Shown: piece by piece, positions 29,054 to 39,721 of the stretch
Layout of the letters: each line of letters opens with the position of its first letter
How positions within the stretch are numbered: the stretch's first letter is position 1
Assembly (NCBI GenBank): GCA_905178155.1
Contig: CAJINV010000001.1
Coordinates: 13,429,712-13,493,711, forward strand
Direction of reading: 5' to 3'
DNA: 64,000 bases
From: Amoebophrya sp. A120
Taxonomy: Eukaryota > Sar > Dinophyceae > Syndiniales > Amoebophryaceae
Position numbers and translations under genes: made by a program
Notes under the pieces: generated by a model
What the model saw: the letters and a program-made list of their open reading frames with translations, nothing else
What the model was told of the DNA's origin: nothing
Databases searched by the model: none

Positions 29054-32000
29054 TCATGGGTCGGGACCACTACTGGACGCCTCGCGTTCCTCCAGGGATG
29101 TCCGGAAGTTGGCACTAATTTTGTACGTGGCTTGGCTTGCGTTTGCCTTTGCCGTGGCTCGTCCTGTCTCTTCCGAATTACCTGACGCCCCCCCTCGTTC
29201 CGGCACCGGATCTCCTATGCTCAACATGGAGCCGGAGGCCCGTATGCTGCGCACGCCGCCCTGCAGGGGCCGCATTAGCCGCCCTTTATTCCCTGCGCCC
29301 ACGGCCAAGCTGCCCTTCTCCCGGGAACTCATCATGTCCATGGCCGCGGTCAGGTTGGCGCACTGTGTCAGAAGCTTTTCGTACTTCGATTTCGCGTCGC
29401 GAAGTGAATTTTCCAGTGCCGCGATGCGCTGGTCCTTTCGCACGACCTTCTTCTCGTTCACCTGGCACTCGACCTTCAGCCCGCTGTTCTGGGAAACCAG
29501 TTTATGGTACATCACCGTCAGCTGCTCCAAATTCTTATCCAACTGGCTAACTTTGCGCTTCAAAGGCCGGTCACCGTCCTTCAGCTTGTCATGTAGGTCC
29601 GCAGCGCGCTCCCGCTCGCTCGCAAGCTCCATCTGAATTTATCGGTTTTTCATGATTCAGGCACAAGAAATGATAAACCACATGAACGCTCTCGGTCTTT
29701 TCTCTAGAAAATGCAAATGAAAAACGCCCGATGCTCAAACAAAAACGGCCAGCTAGTACCTCGAGCTTCGTGACGGCGGCTTCTCGCTCGCGCAAGAGCG
29801 AGTGCATTTCGCCCTCTCTGTCTTGTTGTGCGAGTTCGTTTTCGCGCGAGAGGCGGATGTTGCCCTCTGCCAGGTCTTTCATCACGGACAGCACGACCTT
29901 GCAGCTCGCGTCGACAATGTCGTCGTCGGCAAGCAGTTCGCGGGAACAGATTTGCAGGATGTTCGCTGGAGCCGTTGCTCTCTCGTCCTGCAGCTTTCCG
30001 GCGATGACCTGCATGCCTTTCACCTTTTGCTGTTCGCACTGCTCCTTGGCCTCCGCTACCTCGGCCTTCAGGTTCTTCTTCTCTAGCTTCAGCGACTCGT
30101 TTTCGGCTTTTTGTGTAGCTAGGTCCGCCTGCAGGCGCGCCAGTTGCGACTGCAGCTCGTCGCGCTCGTACGAGACCGCTTGCAGTTCCGTCTGGGTTTC
30201 CTGCAGCTTCTGCTGGGACGCGAAGGCCGCCTTTTCTGCCTGCTCGACGTCGGCGCGCAGCTCGACGTTTTCCCGCTGCAGCTCCGCAAGCTCCTCTTGC
30301 TGCTGCTCGCTCAGCGCTTGCGCGCCACTACCTGGCTCCCCGACGTCCCCTTCCGTGCCGGACTCGACCTGCGCCCCGTCGCTGGAGCCGTCCGGGATGG
30401 GGATGCCATTGGTGCTCAACAGGCCCTCCAGCGCCTTGACGCGGTTCTTGGACCGGGCAACAATCTCGCGAAGCTGCACCACCTTCGCGTTCAAAGCCTC
30501 CACGCCTGTTGTAGTCGGAGATAAAGAAGTTCGTGACAATAAAATGGCTTGTACGGTCATAAACGACACCATGCGCAAAGATTGCAACAGCCTTGTTACG
30601 TACGTCGTACTGGCAAAATAAATGAGGAGCGCAAACGAAAACAAAGAAAAATATACTGAGATCCTCATTAACGACGGCTCGGTTCTTGATCATCTTTGCG
30701 CGCTGCCCAAATCGTAACGTGCTCAGCGTTTCTGCGTCGTTGGCGGAGGAAGGCGAGACCGTGATTATTAGTGTCGTTTTTGCGTTACCTAGTATATTTT
30801 TTTCCGAGCAGTCGTGAAGCAAAACTCAATTCAGGTGCTGTCCGGGGATCTACTTTTCGTCCTGCAAAGAGCATATTCTACTACCTGCTCAGAAACACCA
30901 TGCACCAGACTCAGTCTAACTATCAAAAGGCCGCGAAGCCAGCAGTATGCAAAATATACCTCCTAAACTCTCGGACAGCAAGCGCGTGAGCTTGCTGTCC
31001 CTGTACGGCACGTGGCTCTTCCCGGGCTCGGTCAGCGCGTTGATCACGTTTCCCAGGGCGGACAAGCTCTTGTTGATCATTTTTGCCTCCTCCAGTCGAC
31101 TCCCGGTGGCCCCGGTCCGCTGGATCTTCTCCGAACCGGCCAAGTCGACCAAAAAGAGTTTTCCGCGCTTCACGGCGTTTTTCACAGTATCCTTATTCTC
31201 CACGGTGAGTTGGAAAATCATGTGCGACCGCGAACTCACCGCATTCATATTTGTGGCGCTGTCGTGGACGTGATTTTCATTTAATTTTCGGGGAAATCAA
31301 GAAGCATGGGACTCACGATTGAGTTTCTAATGATTTTGATCGCAGTGCGGGAATGAATAAAACGCAAGCAAAGGACCGTTCTTTTCAAAAACCAAATATA
31401 CCCGACGGTCCGGTTGTACTGCGCTTGTGATAGCGCGTCGAAGATCTCGTTTTCGCTTTGCACGTAACTCTCGGTGGCACCGTCTATGTACACGCCCTTG
31501 TCGGGGCGCTCCTTAATCTTCAAATTATCCTTTCCGGCTCCCCCGGCGGCGGTACCGGAAGGGTCTAGCAGACACCGAATTTTTTCCATGTACAGTTCGA
31601 CCATAGAGACCTTCACGAGAAACTCTTGTGTGGGCGGCGCGGAATAGATGGCGTCGAATATCGTCCATACCATGCGCGGAATCACGCCCTGCAGGTTCTC
31701 GTCAATCATGTCCGGGCCCTGCATCGTGTACCTGTGTCAGAAACAGATTCAAAATTTACAAAGGTGACTTACTTTCTAGGCTGAGGCCCAGCCCAGAAAT
31801 CCAACAACTGAGCGTGTCCACCCGTTGAATAAGGACGACACCACGGCATGTTTATTATTGCAACGAGAGCAAGAATCAATTTTATTTTTGAATTTGCACA
31901 TCATTTCGCAGCATACGAAGTACGTTTTTCCGCTGGCTGTTTGTCCGTAAGCAAATACGGTTCCGTTAAATCCCTCCATGACGGACTTGACGGTCGGCAG

Positions 32001-32255
32001 GGCCGCGTACTCGTACACTTTTTTCTGCGGTGAGTTCGTCGGAAACACACGGTCAAAGTGGAAACTGTACTGGTTCGAAGCCGTACTGTCCTTGTTCACT
32101 CCGGTCACAGCACCGAGGCGACAACTGATGAAGCCCTCATCGGTTTCCTTCGTGTCCACGCAAAACCCCTTGAGTTCCTTCTCGCTCAGGGGACGCACGC
32201 GGCAGCACACCCGCACGTTGTCCGAGCTACTGCTCCCACCGATTTCCAACGACAT
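29054..32255 (-). CDS. Kinesin-1 heavy chain
   Basis: Six exons (32255-31924, 31731-31402, 31258-30960, 30788-30657, 30505-29760, 29632-29054) join in phase to 805 aa, all GT-AG. The motor (about residues 10-360) has [16 protein letters not shown], the P-loop GQTASGKT, switch [13 protein letters not shown], switch [17 protein letters not shown], and [20 protein letters not shown]. The C-terminal coiled coil runs from about 365 to 710. It contains the kinesin-1 tail-type motif [16 protein letters not shown] followed by [16 protein letters not shown] short Gly/Arg-rich tail ends the protein. Kinesin-1 is the conventional plus-end-directed cargo motor. It is shorter than animal KHC (about 960 aa) but has all motor landmarks. 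It sits just upstream of the kinesin-3 gene on the same strand. Confidence 0.92.
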
Positions 32256-33845
32256 CTTCGTTTTATTCGGGCAGACTCGGCAGACAGGAAGGAGTCCGGG
32301 TGTTTTATTTCCTTGCGATATCTGGAAGGGAAATGTCAATGTGTACGCACCACGACAGCAGGATCGCTGTACTGACGACTGCTGCTCCAACCTATTGCTG
32401 CTGAGGTACTTACTGTTCCGTCGCACTTTTCAATGGCGATTTTCCTTTCTTCACCAAGTGCCGTCGGAGCCTCCGGGGCCGTGTTTTTTCAAAGCCGAAT
32501 CGTACTGTAGAGCAACCTCGCTGGTGTCAGTTGATGCAGCACCTCCGCGGCGCGATCTGCTAGCTTGGGTTACGTTACCACGCAAGCAAAAAATGACTCG
32601 GAAAACGATCCTGGAGTAACTATCCGGAGGAGGTTACAATTGGCGCTGATGTCGTCGACATGCTGGAGGGCTGAGGCTAGGCCACGATTATGCCAACTGG
32701 CCGTTCGCTTTTGCTTCTTTTGTAATCTGTAAGAGCAGGACAAAACAAGAAGTTCTGTATAAAAATGTCAAGTACGCGCACTGACAGGGTTCAAGTGGTC
32801 GCTCTCAGCCTGTAGCTACTATGAACGGCATCCTTCTAAGCAGAAGAAGGCTTCATCCCTCGAACTACCTGTAGTCTAGTTCGCTCTGGTGCGTGTGGTC
32901 TTCCCCTGGTGAAAGCCCTTTGAAAGTTTCAAAAAAACGAAAATAACACAAAGAAATCAAAACGCCAGAGGGAATATTGCGTAGGGCTTTCGACGTTGTC
33001 GTGCTCTTGTGTAGTTACAACGCGAGCGCTTGGCTTAACGTCAGAGAGGAAAAATTATCTGCATGGTACCAATACGTTCTGACCAGGGTAGACTATGATT
33101 GAGTGTGAGTCCTGTGTAAATCTGACGAAGGGTCCATGAGCAGAGCAAAACGAAACAAACAGAGCAGTCAGTGTCCTGTCGCGAAAGACATTTCTTCCGT
33201 ACGGCTTGACGAAACAAGCACAACTGACAATGAACGACAGGGAACAGAAACAACGCACGAAGCTAGCAGGCTATCATGTGTACGACAAAGCAATTTTATT
33301 TTCAAAATGTATGCACGTGACCGACACCTAGAAGCGCACGAGAGTCACCGAGGATAGGACACGAATCCTGCAAGGAAGTGCACCTGGCAGGGCAAACCGA
33401 CTACTTCATCCTGGCTGTACCGAGTAGCTCTTACAAAACCGAGACAGAGACGAATTCCGCTACATGGAGGACATTCATTTGCACGACGAGTTCTTCGATA
33501 TCCTAGCCACGAACACCAGAACTTTCGCACAGAGCCAGAACCGAGTACGTCCTCTCGATCGATTACATCAATTGTCATCCCACACGGAGTGCGGTTCCCG
33601 TTTGCGAAATATTCTGGTACAAGAAGCGGCAGCAGTTCTTCTTTCCAATACTTTATTGTGACAGGTACTCCTTTCAAACAATTTCCATCAATACAGCACA
33701 ATGGGACGCTGCAGTCGTGTCACAAAGTGTTCTATTGCTGGTCTACTTTCTTATCACCTCTTACTTTGCGCAGTCTGGATTTCAAAAAAATCCGCCAGGA
33801 CCACACAGACAAACTGCACCACCCGCACCAGCATGACGACAAGCC
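32256..33845. other. Intergenic gap, possible minor exon
   Basis: About 1.6 kb with no confident gene. A minus-strand open frame at 33345-33701 reads YWKEELLPLLVPEYFANGN and similar, which looks weakly protein-like. It has no ATG and no defensible splice partners, so I leave it unassigned. The region near 33000-33300 has overlapping short frames without recognisable content. Confidence 0.35.
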
Positions 33846-35672
33846 TTATCCGCTCTGCTTCTTATTCGACCCCGGTGGCGGCAGGGGGCTGTTCCGAGTC
33901 GTGGTGGGAGTTGCAGCGGACGCGGAGGACGTCGCCGAGCCACTTTTTCTCTTCGGACTGGGACTGCTTGCGGGTTTTTTCTTGTAGGTGCGTGGTTTCT
34001 GCTGCATGGTGTCCCTCCACTCGTGGAAAGCGTCCCACAGGGAGGCCGAGTAACTGCCCATGCGCAGGGAGTTCATCACTTTGAACTCCTCCCGGAATTG
34101 AAAGTTCTCTTCAAACCCAATTTGCAGCGTGAACTCCGCGCGGTTCAGAGGCGACTGGGCGGGTGGGGACTTGGGCTCTACCTCCTTCAAGTTCGGAAAC
34201 GGTTCCGGCTTTTCCGGAATCGCAGGCCATCCTGTGGAAAACAAAACCTGCTTTGTGCAATGAAAGCAACTCTCTGTACAAAGAATGGGCTCTACTACAC
34301 AGCGGCGCATCAAGGCGGCACCTCGAACCCAACTCCAAGTCAGTAAGTCGCGATAGCAAAATTCACTTCTGCTGCCCCGAGACAACATTTCATGTTCGTT
34401 TTCGCATACTCACTTGAAGGATAATTATCTGTGTAGATATTCATTCAGCTGCCTGGGAATTGACCAAAACGAGCATGCTAGTAGTTGCTTTCCGTGGCAA
34501 ACCCATTGAAATACGAGGGCTTGAAGCAGCTGCAGCTGAACATGCAAGACTTGTTGCATTGAAATCTAGTACTTTCGCACAACTTCAGGTTAATGTCACA
34601 CAGGATACGAGCAGGGGCTTCGCTACCGGAAGGCGCTCCAGTACATCTACATCGAGGGCGTCCTCCGGCCGCTTTTGTTCCTATCAGGTGGTACAACATC
34701 CCCTCCCTCCAGACGAAGAAATACTGCCCGGACAACTCACAGTCATGCTTCTGCAAAAAAAAAGAGCGTCGCCATGTATTCTAGCATAAAGCTGCACTTA
34801 TCGGACCACGACAAATGACGGAGGAGGGGAGTTGTAGTATATGATATTTGCCGCACGGCGACCGGCAGTGGAGGGCTGCAAGAAAGTGCGAGTTGTAATA
34901 AGTTGGAGTTGGGACAAACGGAATACTTATCTTTCTTTTCCCAAACATGTTCGCCCCTCCAACTTTGGAGCAAGAAGACTGAAATTGTTCATTATGCATC
35001 GCATCATAAAAGAGGCACCCTTTTTGAATGTAAACAAATAATGCATGGTACTCTGGCTGAAATTTTCTGTCGTATTTTTCTTCCATTTTCTCCTGCTTGT
35101 GCGAAGCCAGTGTGCGCTCGAGGTTCTGGATCTTTCGCACCAGCTGCTTCTTCTCTTTCTGCCACTGCGCACGCTCCAATTCGTGTCGCTGGATCGGTAT
35201 TTTCGGTTGCATTTCACTATCTTTCTAAAACAAAAGCGAAAACTTGCATGTCTTGAATACTAGCGCGCAACTACGATTTGTTTCTATGCGCGTTGCGTGA
35301 CGACTCAACCTGTTTGTTGAATAAAATAGATGTCATGATATACCTTTTTCTCTTGTGCTTCATCCTGCGCTTGTCGGTACTGCTCCACACTCCGCTGCTT
35401 GACGATCGTATCCCAGGAAAAAAGTGTTACAATTACACATTTGTAGTCAATTCAGCAACGCAAATTTCTCTGCATGAGAGAGAAAACTTGCAATACAGAT
35501 ATCCTAGGGGAAAACATCTATGAAACGAGGCTTCTATGCGTATCCGGCATGACAGAGCTGGTCTGTCTTGCTTGGCCTGCAACACAATGTGTAACTGTAT
35601 CACTTTTGCCTTGCGATAGATCGGCGGAGTCGGAGGTGGCTCCGTGACCGACTCCAGCACGGGTGGCCACAT
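33846..35672 (-). CDS. Coiled-coil protein, exon structure partly unresolved
   Basis: Confident exons are 35224-35052 (KDSEMQPKIPIQRHELERAQ onward, a charged helix-forming segment) and the terminal exon from about 34232 to 33846 (GWPAIPEKPEPFPNLKEVE through a basic tail ending SNKKQSG). Upstream pieces are an ATG exon near 35672 (MWPPVLESVTEPPPTPPIYR) and a short exon about 35409-35342 (DTIVKQRSVEQYRQAQDEAQ). The intron between these two carries its own inverted repeats. The middle exon near 34745 is ambiguous: after a strong TTTTTTTTGCAG acceptor, one frame reads QYFFVWREGMLYHLIG, but the phase fits only if an alternative donor is used. Glu/Lys/Arg helices and WDAFHEWRDTMQQ suggest a cytoskeletal or axonemal protein. 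The family is not recognised. Confidence 0.45.
35415..35610 (-). mobile_element. Intron with terminal inverted repeats (third introner-like type)
   Basis: The two ends of this intron are inverted copies. AATGTGTAACTGTATCACTT at 35586-35605 (read plus) pairs imperfectly with AAGTGTTACAATTACACATT at 35422-35441. The inverted repeats are about 22 bp with a few mismatches and lie immediately inside the exon edges. GATAC occurs at both exon-intron edges, but whether it is a target duplication is unclear because it sits inside one repeat. No sequence similarity to the other two introner families is visible apart from the layout. The exact splice points could not be fixed. Confidence 0.5.
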
Positions 35673-37523
35673 TCGCGGCACAAGCAGTCGCTTCTTGTTT
35701 TCTCTTTATCCTCTGCGTCTATTGCTCTTTAAAAAAAACACACGGGTACAATCATCGTCATTACCTGCAATGAAGTTGCTTGGATTTGAGATACTAATGA
35801 ATGTGATACAGTGCTGAAGAAGTAAATGAACTTCGTAGAATAGAAGACTATCCACAACTGCGCTGACAGACAAGTGACCCAATTTAGGTGCACCGAGCCG
35901 CGAACGATCTTTTCTTTTAGTCTTCATCCAGCGATGGAAAGAACAAGACGAATCCACGTTGATACGACCCACGATTTTCATTTTCAAAGGTGCTGCTGAA
36001 GAGACTGTACAACTAACAAACACAGTTCACGACCCGGATACTTGATGAGAAAATTGCACGTAACGAACCGCGACAAGAATCTAGGCACGTGAGCAGAATT
36101 TTTCTCTTTGCACAAATACAGACGACAAGAAAACTACACACACAACCGAAAGAGATGCAGTTGATTTTTCTGTGAACTTGACAACTAAAATGACATGGCG
36201 CAGCCCGGTCGCACCACACTTTTGCACACAATCCGTTGTGTACGGAAAGCACCGATAAAAAACACCGACTCACTCCATCAGGATTTTTCAAGCGCCGAGT
36301 GTAGGTAGAACGCTCGCGATATGACCAGAGACTTCTCCCGTTGCTACTGGCGTTGAATGTTGTTTTTTGCCTTTGCAGCTTATCTTGCGCATTGCGAAAT
36401 GCCAGAGCGAGAGTTTTTTATTCAGTACAGCTAAAGACATAGAATCTTTTCAAACGTAGCATCCGCTCTGTGAAATATCTGTTCCTCGCAAAACCGCCGC
36501 ATCAAGCACGAGTGAATCACGCTCGGTTGTCTTGCTCGTACGGACACGGAGAGCCTCCGGGAAAGAAACAAGAGTCCTGCTTCGCCCTCGACGGGTCCAA
36601 GTTCAGTGGACGGCAAACCGATCGCCTCGCACGGGCCGCTCTCTGTGCTGCGAGGCACTGAGGAGGAGGACCACTCCTGCCGTCGCCCCCGAATTTTGTT
36701 ATGATTTGGAGCCGACTGCCATTTCTCTCCGTCCGTGGTGGGTGCGTCGGGTCGATCGTCTCGTCTTGTGCGGTCGCATGTATTTTCCTGCCTGCAGAGG
36801 AGCACTTTCTTGCTGGTCGCAAGTAGGCGGACTCGCTTTATTCATCCCCTGTGGCGGCGTTGTCGTATGAATTTGCCATTTACTTCTGCTCGGTCGTCCG
36901 CGCGAACCTGCGCTTCAACTCGTCCGCCTACTGCGTGCCGACTCGCTCCTTGGGTGTCGCGTGATCGTGGCCGTCCCATGGCTGCGAAGTAAGTAGTCCC
37001 ATCATTTCCAAGAACCCGAACACTAGCTACTTCATACGTCGAACTCTGTTTCCTAGTAGCTGGTAAACACCACACATGAAACACCACGATGAGCAAACCG
37101 GCCAGGTCCGTCCGCGGTCGTTCCCTTAGTGGCCAAGGCGACCTGCCGAACGAGGTTGATCGGAAATGCAGACCAGTTGCAAAAGCGCCGACCACGAAGA
37201 GCTGCAAGGGGACCGCCTCTAGGGGAAGAAGTGCTGTTCTTTAGGACGCTTGTTCATTCGGTTTCTTGTCGTTGTCTCGATTTGCCTGCAAGCCGCGTTC
37301 GTAGATCTTCTCTTTCACGCAAACACCGACCAGCGGTATCGTGTTCAAAAAGTGCACCACTTCGCGAAAAATCCGAGGCCAAGGTCGGTTTTGCCACTCG
37401 TCGATGATGAGCGGCCTAAAGAAGGATTTCGTAGGAAGGCAGTTGAGTGATTTTTGCGTCAAAGTACATAATTTTTGTGTAGTTGAGGACAGACTGTAGT
37501 TGACGCACACTCCGTTCGACCGA
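35673..37523. other. Long gap with unresolved short frames
   Basis: About 1.85 kb between the Rab-like gene and the coiled-coil gene. A minus-strand frame with an ATG at 37531 runs to 37241 (96 aa) and reads SFFRPLIIDEWQNRPWPRIF and VVHFLNTIPLVGVCVKEKIY, which looks protein-like. It overlaps the end of the Rab-like CDS by a few bases and could be a small separate gene. Frames at 36431-37207 are Arg-rich and read like shadows of G/C-rich non-coding DNA. I see no repeat. Confidence 0.35.
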
Positions 37524-39105
37524 TCAGACATGACAGCTGCGGAGACAGTTGAAAAACATATCCCGTACGCCAGGACACATTGGCGGGGCACCTGAGGTAC
37601 GACAAGTCCAAAATTGGATCGAGTAGAACTACTAGCTACGGAAGCCATTTCGTTTCGTGTGTATCGGTTGCACACCTCAAAAAGTAGTACAGTTTCACCA
37701 CTAACCCGAATCATATTGATGTATTTGTACCTTGTCCGTAGGGGCGCATGGCTCCGCCGGCCATCGGGATTTTCGCAAGCCTCACACCGTGGATATCCGG
37801 CGTATCCAGCGAAATCTCACCCGTAGAAACCAATTGCGCAATTTCACGCCCGATCTCGCGAAAAAAGGGCTCCACGTTTGCACCTGGAAAGTTTCGATTT
37901 TCGGATAGGTGAAGATTTTCATAAAACGAAATGGCTTGGCCCTCCAAACCGGACAAAGGTCAAACTCTGTTAAATCATCCTTCACTCAGAAACATTTACA
38001 TTTCTGAAAATTTTCAAGGAAAATAAATACCGCTATAGGCGCTGGTCTCGACGTACTTCATATTGGCAGCCGATGCGTAGTCCCTGGCTTCGGATTCTGA
38101 CACTTGTCGGCCGGGGGTGTGCGACACGATCGAGTCCGAGTTAGCCAGGTCCACCTTGTTTCCGACTAGCACTTGGATCAGCATCCGGTTCTGCCTGCCA
38201 CAGGTCTCATGGATCTCCCGCAGCCAACTAGAAAGCCGCGTGAAGGAGCCTCGGTCACAGAGGTCGAAGGCGAAAATAACGGCGGTCGCTTATGGAAACG
38301 AAAAACTCCCTCGTCCCAATATTCTTTTCTTCAAAAGGGCGCTCTTTCAAAAATCCGACACAGCGCGTCTGTTGCTGAATTAGCGTACACGACAATAAAT
38401 CAGCTTTGGCTTGCTGCAAGAGCAGAGTGGAGGCATTTTCTGTGCCTGTTTAGCTCTCCTGCAGAGGACCTCTTTGCACAAGAAGAAACAAACCTTCGCG
38501 GATGCAAAATGGTCTTCGTTTTCCCTGTTTGCAATTTGTGGTCGCAAAGCAACATCACAAGTTTCGCTTTTGGCTACGGGGAGGGAGTGTTTTTCCTCAA
38601 GATATCGCCCCCTTGAACAATTCCTTCTGCAACGCACGCATCGAGGGCCCACCGCCGACGTCGGTCAGAACCATGTGTATCTGCAAGAATTATTTATGCG
38701 CAATCGGTTACTTTTTGAGTGTTTACTATGGTTATGAATGAGCGACGTACATGATCGGCTTCATGTGTTATCTGGTGCCTACAACCACCCACTCGCTCCC
38801 ACAACAGATCGAACTGCGGTTGCAATGAATCATGACCTCTGCGAACGGAGGAAGAATTACTGGTGAAGAAAACGAAAAAAACACGTATTTGCGTAAAAAG
38901 TTTTTACCCTTCTTTTCCTGCCGAACTCGGAGTCCACATCGAAGTGCCAGACATTCGTTTGATGCCCGATCGTGATGTCCTGCGTCCCTGCGCTTTTGTG
39001 AATCAATCTTGATACCAGCGAACTTTTGCCCACGCCCGCCTCCCCGACCACGAGCACCCGCACCTCAATCGGCGCTGCATCAGACAAAGATGCGGAGGCA
39101 GCCAT
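37524..39105 (-). CDS. Rab-like small GTPase
   Basis: Five exons (39105-38908, 38680-38605, 38285-38031, 37883-37731, 37591-37524) give exactly 249 aa once the introner between exons 2 and 3 is removed. G1 is GEAGVGKSS (about residues 21-29). G3 is LTDVGGG in place of the usual DTAGQ. Then follow LFKGATAVIFAFDLCDRGSF, G4 VLVGNKVDLA and G5 YVETSA. The C-terminus ends MFFNCLRSCHV, with cysteines that could be prenylated or acylated. This is a clear Ras-superfamily GTPase of Rab or Rab-like (RABL/IFT27) type, acting in membrane or ciliary traffic. The altered G3 loses the catalytic Gln, so intrinsic GTP hydrolysis is probably weak. The exact subfamily is not assigned. Confidence 0.85.
38291..38604. 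mobile_element. Introner element, family A (copy A1), in the Rab-like gene
   Basis: The element is 314 bp. Its ends are inverted repeats: TATGGAAACGAAAAACTCCC on the left and, reverse-complemented, TATCTTGAGGAAAAACACTC on the right. It is flanked by TCGCT (38286-38290) and TCGCC (38605-38609), a 5-bp duplication with one mismatch. Removing the element plus one duplication joins GGG GCG A to CC GCC and rebuilds the conserved KGATAVIF core. No GT donor is usable at this site: TGA follows a few bases into the element in the coding frame. Inside is AACTTGTGATG and a CCACAAAT motif shared with copy A2 (on the minus strand here, on the plus strand there). Confidence 0.85.
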
Positions 39106-39721
39106 GTTTTACGAAGTTTCTGCTTCTTGATGTTCCAGGTATGGTAAAAAACTACGTGAAAACAAGTCCAAATCGCACTCGCTCTCCGAAAAAAAAAACT
39201 ACCCACTCGACGTCAATTGTCTCCTGCGCAGGTGTGTGAGAGGAAAGGTTTACGATCTGGGATCGACGGCTATATCCCTTTGGGTCCTTGATGGTTGTTT
39301 GGAGAAAAAACGAGGACGTAGAGGACGTGCTAACAGGTAAAGGACGACCGTATCTGTAAGTCTTGTTGGAATGGCAACCTCTAAGTGATTACGGACGATT
39401 GGTGCAATCTCTCAGATTCAACGCAGAAATGAAAATACCGAGAAAGAGGTATACAAATCTTTCCTACTTTGCAGCATGCACGACTCCCGGACGTACGACT
39501 TGTTAAACGAACACATATGTCTGTTTGGAAAAAACGTTTCTGCGCTTTGGGGTCAGTCGGAAAAATTTATGATGGTGTACGCTATCTGTCCAAACACGTC
39601 TTCTAGACGCTGGCGAGTGCCGAACGACAACACGATGTTAGATCTGCGCACAGCGCAGGGAACAGAGACGAGTAGAGTGGCGCGTCGCCGCTCATATTTC
39701 ACAGCATCAGCCGTTATCTCC
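39106..39721. other. Intergenic gap
   Basis: About 0.6 kb between the Rab-like start codon and the exchanger stop codon. A plus-strand open frame at 39476-39847 overlaps the exchanger C-terminus and is a shadow. This gap should hold the 5' region of the Rab-like gene. No other feature is visible. Confidence 0.45.

Noticed and set aside
29731-30621. Plus-strand frame of 296 codons
   Set aside because: Antisense of the kinesin-1 coiled coil; Ser/Cys-rich as expected for reversed Glu/Gln/Ala codons.
30789-30959. Kinesin-1 intron with GTATATTTT and AAAATATAC at its ends as another introner
   Set aside because: The inverted match is only about 9 A/T-rich bases, there is no target duplication, and GTATAT is a common donor in this window.
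33345-33701. Minus-strand frame of 118 codons as a separate gene
   Set aside because: No ATG start, no fitting splice partners and no recognisable domain; kept only as a remark in the gap description.
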